DNA of 64,000 nt from Ferranicluibacter rubi (GTDB lineage: Bacteria > Pseudomonadota > Alphaproteobacteria > Rhizobiales > Rhizobiaceae): assembly GCF_011603255.1 (NCBI RefSeq), contig NZ_JAANCM010000002.1:434001-498000 (forward strand). Reading direction: 5' to 3'. Positions 59,979 through 64,000 of this stretch are shown piece by piece (position 1 is the first letter of the stretch; each line of letters starts with the position of its first letter). The translations under genes were made by a program, and so were the position numbers. Below the pieces are notes generated by a model. The model did no database searches. It saw only the letters and a list, made by a program, of their open reading frames with translations, and had not been told where the DNA came from.

Positions 59979-62474
59979 ATGCATGTGATGCGTAAGGTGC
60001 CCGAAACGATGACGGACGTCCGCCCGCCTTGGGCCGATCGCGCTCTTCATGAGCCGCGTTCTGAGGAACGCCCGCTGGTCGTCTCGTCCCCGGCCAACCG
60101 GAGTTTCCCGCGATTTCCGCAGCTTTCGATGCGCGCACAAGGTCGCCGGATCGCCGCCCTGCGGCTGCGCCCTTCCACCTGGCCGGATCGTTGCCGCGCG
60201 GCTTGGGAAGAGGAGGCGGCTTTCGGGCATCCGTTTCTCTTCCTGCCGCTGCTGATTGCCTTGGGGGCTCTTCTCTGGTTTTCCGCACGCGATCCACCCG
60301 GTCTCGTCAATGTTGCAGTGCTGGCATGTGTTTTTTGCATGGCGAGTGGCGTGCTCCTGTCGCGGCCCGGATGGGTGCGTCTGGTCGTGCTCATGGCAAC
60401 GGGCCTGCTGCTGGGCGCGACATCGGCGGCCTTCGAGACCGCCCGGACGGCCACCGTCATGCTGGACTCGCCGGTAACGACGACGATGACAGGGCGAATC
60501 CTGAGCCGGGAGATCGCCGGAAGAAATGCCTATCGATACATCGTCGCCCTTCAGCGCACCGAGGCGCCGACGCTGCGGCGGCCGCCGACGACCCTGACGC
60601 TCGTCGTTCGCAACGGTGGCGCGGCGAAGGTCGGCGATGTCATCAAGGGCAGGGCGCGTCTTTCGCCTCCCTCCGGTCCCGCACTCGCTGGCCTCAACGA
60701 TTTCGGCTTCGACAGCTTCTTCAAAGGCATTGGTGCCGTGGGCTATGCCTATGGAAAACCGCAGGTCGTTGCTGATGCCGGCGGCCGAGAGACGGGCAAT
60801 GTGTCCTTGATCGATAGGGGCTGGGCCGGCCTGGCTGTTTGGCGCGAAGCGATCGGTATCCGGATCCGTACGACGATCCCCGGGGATGCGGGCGCCATTG
60901 CGGCGGCTCTGGTCACGGCGGAGGAGCGAGCGATCAGCCGCGACAGCATTACCGCCTTGCGAAATTCCGGTCTCGGCCATGTGCTGGCGATCTCGGGGCT
61001 CAATATGGTGCTGGCCGCGGGCACGCTGCTGGTCGGCTTGCGAACGGGTCTCAGCCTTGTGCCCGGCCTCGCGCACCGCGCACCGATCAAGAAAATCGCA
61101 GCGGCCGGGGCTCTGCTGATGGTGTGCTTCTACATCCTGATTTCCGGAGGTGCCGTTTCCGCGGTCCGGTCGTGGATCATGATCGTCATCATGCTCGTCG
61201 CCGTCTTCTTCGATCGCCCTTCGATCAGCCTCCGCAATGTCGCCATCGCAGCGCTCGTGATCCTCTCGGTGGACCCGTCCGCCGTGTCCGGTCCCGGGTT
61301 CCAGATGTCCTTTGCCGCAACGCTGGCGCTCGTCGCCGGCTATGCGCGCTGGCGGGAGCGCGAGGTGCCCACCGGCCGGCGCGAGGGAAACGAAATGCTT
61401 GCCGGCATTCGCGGTTTCCTCGCGGGCCTGTTTCTCAGCTCGCTGATCGGTGGTGTCTCGACGATGATCTATTCCGCAGCCCACTTCAACCAGCTGCCGG
61501 CCTATGGCCTGCTTGGCAATATGCTGGCCATGCCTGTCATCGGCATCGTGGTGATGCCGGCCGGGCTTATCGCGATGCTGCTGATGCCGCTCGGGCTCGA
61601 TACCCTGCCGCTGATCGTGATGGGATACGGGCTGGAGGTTATGCTGGCGGTCGCCCGCTTCGTCTCGTCGCTGGGTGGCCAGATCATGACCGGGCGCCTG
61701 CCGCACGCGGCCTTCGCGCTGATCGCCATCGGAGGTGTTGTTCTCTGCCTATTGCGAACGCGACTCGCGCTCGCTGGTCTCGGGCTCGCCATCCTTGGCC
61801 TCTGTATTGCCATCGCTGCTCCGTCCGAACGTCCGGCTGTGGTGATCGCCGAGGACGGACGGCTTGCCGCGATCATCGACGGTACGGCCGGCGCCAGCAA
61901 TCGAACCCGGCCACCCGCCTTCATTTATGGCCAGTGGACGCGGGCGCTCCGTCTGGACAGACACGATGCACCGACTGCCCGGATCGATCTCGCTCTGCCC
62001 GAGCCGCCATCGCCGACCACCGACAGGCGGAACCGGCCTGCCTTCGAACCCTCCGCAGCCCGCGCTGTTCTCAGCCGGCTGATTGGCGAAGGCGAAAAGG
62101 GCCGTTTCACCTGCGTCCCCGAACAATGGTGTGCCACGACGTCGCGTCAGGGTTGGGTCGTCGTGACGGTGGAGGATCGAAGGCTCGTGGGTGCGGCCTG
62201 CGATCTCGCCGATCTCGTCGTGACATCCGCGAGCCTTGCCTTTCCCACCTGCCGGTCCGGAGCATTCCTCGCCGGCGCCCGCATGCTCCGGAAAACGGGC
62301 GCGCTCGAAATCTACGCTGACTCAAGCGCGCCGGACGGCAGACGGATCGTCCCGGCGATGGATGGGCTCAGCCGTCCGTGGCAGCGCCACCGCGCCTATG
62401 ACTGGCGGCTCGATTCGTTTCTAGACGATGCGCCCGCCAGCGGCGAAGCCCTCGAGTCTGCCGTCGGTGAATAA
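59979..62474 (+). CDS. comEC: ComEC/Rec2-family membrane protein without metallo-beta-lactamase motif
   Basis: About 831 residues, polytopic inner-membrane protein. It has the N-terminal DUF4131-type part (to about residue 225), and the competence core HVLAISGLNMVLAAG, AVRSWIMIVIMLVAVFFDR and PGFQMSFAATLALVAGYA. In competence ComEC forms the channel for single-stranded DNA. The C-terminal ~230 residues are soluble (VIAEDGRLAAIIDG) but contain no H-x-H-x-D-H metal motif of the nuclease domain of many ComEC proteins. Start chosen at ATG 59979; GTG 59964 and ATG 59988 are alternatives. Confidence 0.85.
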   Translation: MHVMRKVPETMTDVRPPWADRALHEPRSEERPLVVSSPANRSFPRFPQLSMRAQGRRIAALRLRPSTWPDRCRAAWEEEAAFGHPFLFLPLLIALGALLWFSARDPPGLVNVAVLACVFCMASGVLLSRPGWVRLVVLMATGLLLGATSAAFETARTATVMLDSPVTTTMTGRILSREIAGRNAYRYIVALQRTEAPTLRRPPTTLTLVVRNGGAAKVGDVIKGRARLSPPSGPALAGLNDFGFDSFFKGIGAVGYAYGKPQVVADAGGRETGNVSLIDRGWAGLAVWREAIGIRIRTTIPGDAGAIAAALVTAEERAISRDSITALRNSGLGHVLAISGLNMVLAAGTLLVGLRTGLSLVPGLAHRAPIKKIAAAGALLMVCFYILISGGAVSAVRSWIMIVIMLVAVFFDRPSISLRNVAIAALVILSVDPSAVSGPGFQMSFAATLALVAGYARWREREVPTGRREGNEMLAGIRGFLAGLFLSSLIGGVSTMIYSAAHFNQLPAYGLLGNMLAMPVIGIVVMPAGLIAMLLMPLGLDTLPLIVMGYGLEVMLAVARFVSSLGGQIMTGRLPHAAFALIAIGGVVLCLLRTRLALAGLGLAILGLCIAIAAPSERPAVVIAEDGRLAAIIDGTAGASNRTRPPAFIYGQWTRALRLDRHDAPTARIDLALPEPPSPTTDRRNRPAFEPSAARAVLSRLIGEGEKGRFTCVPEQWCATTSRQGWVVVTVEDRRLVGAACDLADLVVTSASLAFPTCRSGAFLAGARMLRKTGALEIYADSSAPDGRRIVPAMDGLSRPWQRHRAYDWRLDSFLDDAPASGEALESAVGE

Positions 62475-62630
62475 TCATGATCAAAACACTCTACAAATCT
62501 TGCCTTCCACACCGTCTCTGTCATATGAGAGCGCGAACGACGTCACAGAGGTGACGAAACCGGCTGCGGCCGGCGCCCGAGATCATCCTCCGCCACTTGG
62601 CACGGATGGATCGCTTGAGATGGACGGATC

Positions 62631-63653
62631 ATGTCGAACCGCAAGTTTTCCACGCCCTTTTTCGCCGCCGCCCTGATGGGGGCCCTCGCGATGTCCTTGC
62701 CGGGCTACGCCCAGACGGCTGCCCCTCCGGCACCCGCCACGGAGCCGGCGCCTTCGGCCCAGCTGACGCCCACCGATCCCGCCGCATCGGTACCAGCGCC
62801 ACAGACGACGACACCGGCGGCATCCGAAACGGCTCCGGCCACGCCTGCGCCCGACGAGCCCCCGACGGAACTTCAGGAGCTCACCGCTGAAGACGGCGCC
62901 AACCCGGCGCTGCCGCATGATCTGTCGCCGGTCGGCATGTTCCTGGCGGCTGACTATGTGGTGAAGGGCGTGATGATCGCGCTGGCGCTCGCCTCGGTCG
63001 CCACTTGGTCGATTCTCGTCTTCAAGGTCTTCGAACTCTCGGCAGCCAAGGCGCGCCTGCGCCGTGCGCTCGCCCATCTCACCGATGCGACAGGCCTGCG
63101 TGACGCGTCCGAAAACGGTGCAGTTCGCAGCGGACCGGCAGTGGCGATGCTGACGGCGGCAGGTCAGGAACTGACCAAATCCGAGCCAGTCCTTGATCTC
63201 GTGCCGGGTGAAGGCGTCAAGGAGCGCGTCGCCTCGCGCCTTCAGCGCATCGAAGCCGGTGCGGGCAAGAAGATCGCGTCCGGCACGGGCGTGCTTGCCA
63301 CCGTCGGCTCCATCTCGCCCTTCGTCGGCCTGTTCGGCACCGTCTGGGGCATCATGAATTCCTTCATCGGCATCAGCCAGGCCCAGACCACGAACCTTGC
63401 CATCGTCGCACCCGGCATCGCCGAGGCGCTTCTGGCGACGGCGATCGGTCTTGTCGCGGCGATCCCGGCTGTGGTCATCTACAATTACTTCGCTCGCTCC
63501 ATCGCCGGCTACCGCCTGATTCTCGCGGACACGGCCGCAGCCGTCGATCGTCTCGTCAGCCGCGACCTCGATTTCCGCCTGGCCCGCCGCACCGCGCCAC
63601 GGCTGGCCGACACCATCAAGCAGGGCGAAACGCCCGTCGCACGGGCGAGGTAG
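62631..63653 (+). CDS. exbB: TonB-system proton channel subunit ExbB
   Basis: A 340-residue inner-membrane protein that, with ExbD and TonB, energises outer-membrane receptors. It has a cleavable signal ([16 protein letters not shown]), an 80-residue Ala/Pro/Thr-rich periplasmic part, then MotA/TolQ/ExbB core segments: [38 protein letters not shown] and [21 protein letters not shown]. No IRO-like box was found in the 156 bases before it. exbD follows after 3 bases. Confidence 0.95.
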   Translation: MSNRKFSTPFFAAALMGALAMSLPGYAQTAAPPAPATEPAPSAQLTPTDPAASVPAPQTTTPAASETAPATPAPDEPPTELQELTAEDGANPALPHDLSPVGMFLAADYVVKGVMIALALASVATWSILVFKVFELSAAKARLRRALAHLTDATGLRDASENGAVRSGPAVAMLTAAGQELTKSEPVLDLVPGEGVKERVASRLQRIEAGAGKKIASGTGVLATVGSISPFVGLFGTVWGIMNSFIGISQAQTTNLAIVAPGIAEALLATAIGLVAAIPAVVIYNYFARSIAGYRLILADTAAAVDRLVSRDLDFRLARRTAPRLADTIKQGETPVARAR

Positions 63654-63656
63654 ACC

Positions 63657-64000
63657 ATGGCAACGCGACTTGGCGACAGCGGTGGCGGCGATCTCGAGGA
63701 AAATGCAGAGATCAACGTCACACCCTTCATCGATGTCATGCTGGTGCTTCTGATCATCTTCATGGTCGCCGCGCCGCTGGCCACCGTCGATATGAAGGTG
63801 GATCTTCCGCAATCGGCGGCAAAGCCGACCCCGCGCAGTGACGACAAGCCTGTGTTCATCACCCTGAAGTCCGACCTGACGCTTGCGCTCGGCAACGAGA
63901 CGACGGACGAAACGCGTTTTGCTGCGGATCTCGATGGTATGACCGAAGGCAACAAACAGACGCGCATCCTCCTGCGGGCTGACAAGACGGTCGATTACGG
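63657..64000 (+). CDS. exbD: TonB-system subunit ExbD (partial, truncated by window edge)
   Basis: The first 114 codons are present from ATG 63657. The sequence shows the cytoplasmic start, EINVTPFIDVMLVLLIIFMV with the proton-channel Asp in the membrane helix (FIDVM), and the periplasmic LRADKTVDYG. It is read 3 bases after the exbB stop. The end lies beyond the window. Confidence 0.95.
   Translation, partial: MATRLGDSGGGDLEENAEINVTPFIDVMLVLLIIFMVAAPLATVDMKVDLPQSAAKPTPRSDDKPVFITLKSDLTLALGNETTDETRFAADLDGMTEGNKQTRILLRADKTVDY

Noticed and set aside
59784-61706. Minus-strand open frame (640 codons) within comEC
   Set aside because: Composition typical of antisense reading, no family motif; comEC on the plus strand is well supported.
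62475-62630. Iron-responsive box before exbB
   Set aside because: No TGA-N9-TCA sequence was found; only small hairpins such as CGTCAC/GTGACG.

Overview
The window is a GC-rich, gene-dense stretch of alphaproteobacterial chromosome, almost certainly from a member of the Rhizobiales and most likely the Rhizobiaceae (Rhizobium/Agrobacterium/Sinorhizobium relatives). The evidence is gene order and family type: tpiA-secG-pyrG-kdsA-eno-ftsB-pdhABC-lpdA-lipA followed by a RatA/Coq10 gene, cinA, fused ispDF, dusB(nifR3)-ntrBC-ntrYX-hfq-hflX. Other pointers are a pyruvate dehydrogenase E1-beta carrying its own lipoyl domain, a bifunctional IspDF, a Usg protein and a PleC/DivJ-like kinase. The calls rest on reading the sequence and remembered family knowledge; no database search was run.

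Layout. 1-8.4 kb: end of an aminotransferase gene, then central metabolism and envelope genes (tpiA, secG, pyrG, kdsA, eno), interrupted at 3.8-6.2 kb by a lower-GC uracil-glycosylase-like gene, an SLT lipoprotein and a VOC protein. 8.5-16.7 kb: ftsB and the whole pyruvate dehydrogenase complex (E1-alpha, E1-beta, E2, E3) plus lipoyl synthase, with a small coiled-coil protein and an SGNH esterase between E2 and E3. 16.9-20.7 kb: a PhyH-like dioxygenase, a P-loop kinase, a RatA/Coq10 protein, cinA and ispDF. 20.9-30.3 kb: the nitrogen regulatory locus (dusB-ntrB-ntrC, ntrY-ntrX), hfq and hflX. 30.4-36.5 kb: eptA-dgkA (lipid A phosphoethanolamine transfer and recycling of the diacylglycerol it releases) and a ferric-iron type ABC transporter with a candidate iron-responsive operator. 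36.5-44.8 kb: a membrane histidine kinase, a nuclease/uracil-glycosylase pair, an Lrp regulator, a hydroxyacid dehydrogenase, a TPR methyltransferase, usg, and a polar amino acid ABC transporter without an ATPase gene. 45.2-54.1 kb: a repeat-bearing OmpA-type protein, a polysaccharide deacetylase, moaA-mobA-mobB, DUF971-ltrA, a nucleoside deoxyribosyltransferase and a GGDEF protein. 54.4-64 kb: fumC, an L,D-transpeptidase, gltA, comEC, exbB and a truncated exbD.

How the parts fit. Most of the window is housekeeping: lower glycolysis feeds pyruvate dehydrogenase, whose lipoyl groups come from LipA; GltA and FumC continue into the TCA cycle. Envelope work recurs (KdsA, EptA/DgkA, SLT lipoprotein, L,D-transpeptidase, OmpA protein, ExbBD). 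Many genes are coupled by 4-nt ATGA-type overlaps.

No insertion sequence, prophage, CRISPR array, rRNA or tRNA gene was seen. The most interesting points are a hairpin that covers the pdhA ribosome binding site, an iron-box-like operator over the -35 of the iron transporter, terminators that separate binding-protein genes from their permeases, a two-hairpin palindromic element that swallows the stop codon of the GGDEF gene, and the charged repeat region of the OmpA protein. I did not find a convincing wholly new multi-gene system.
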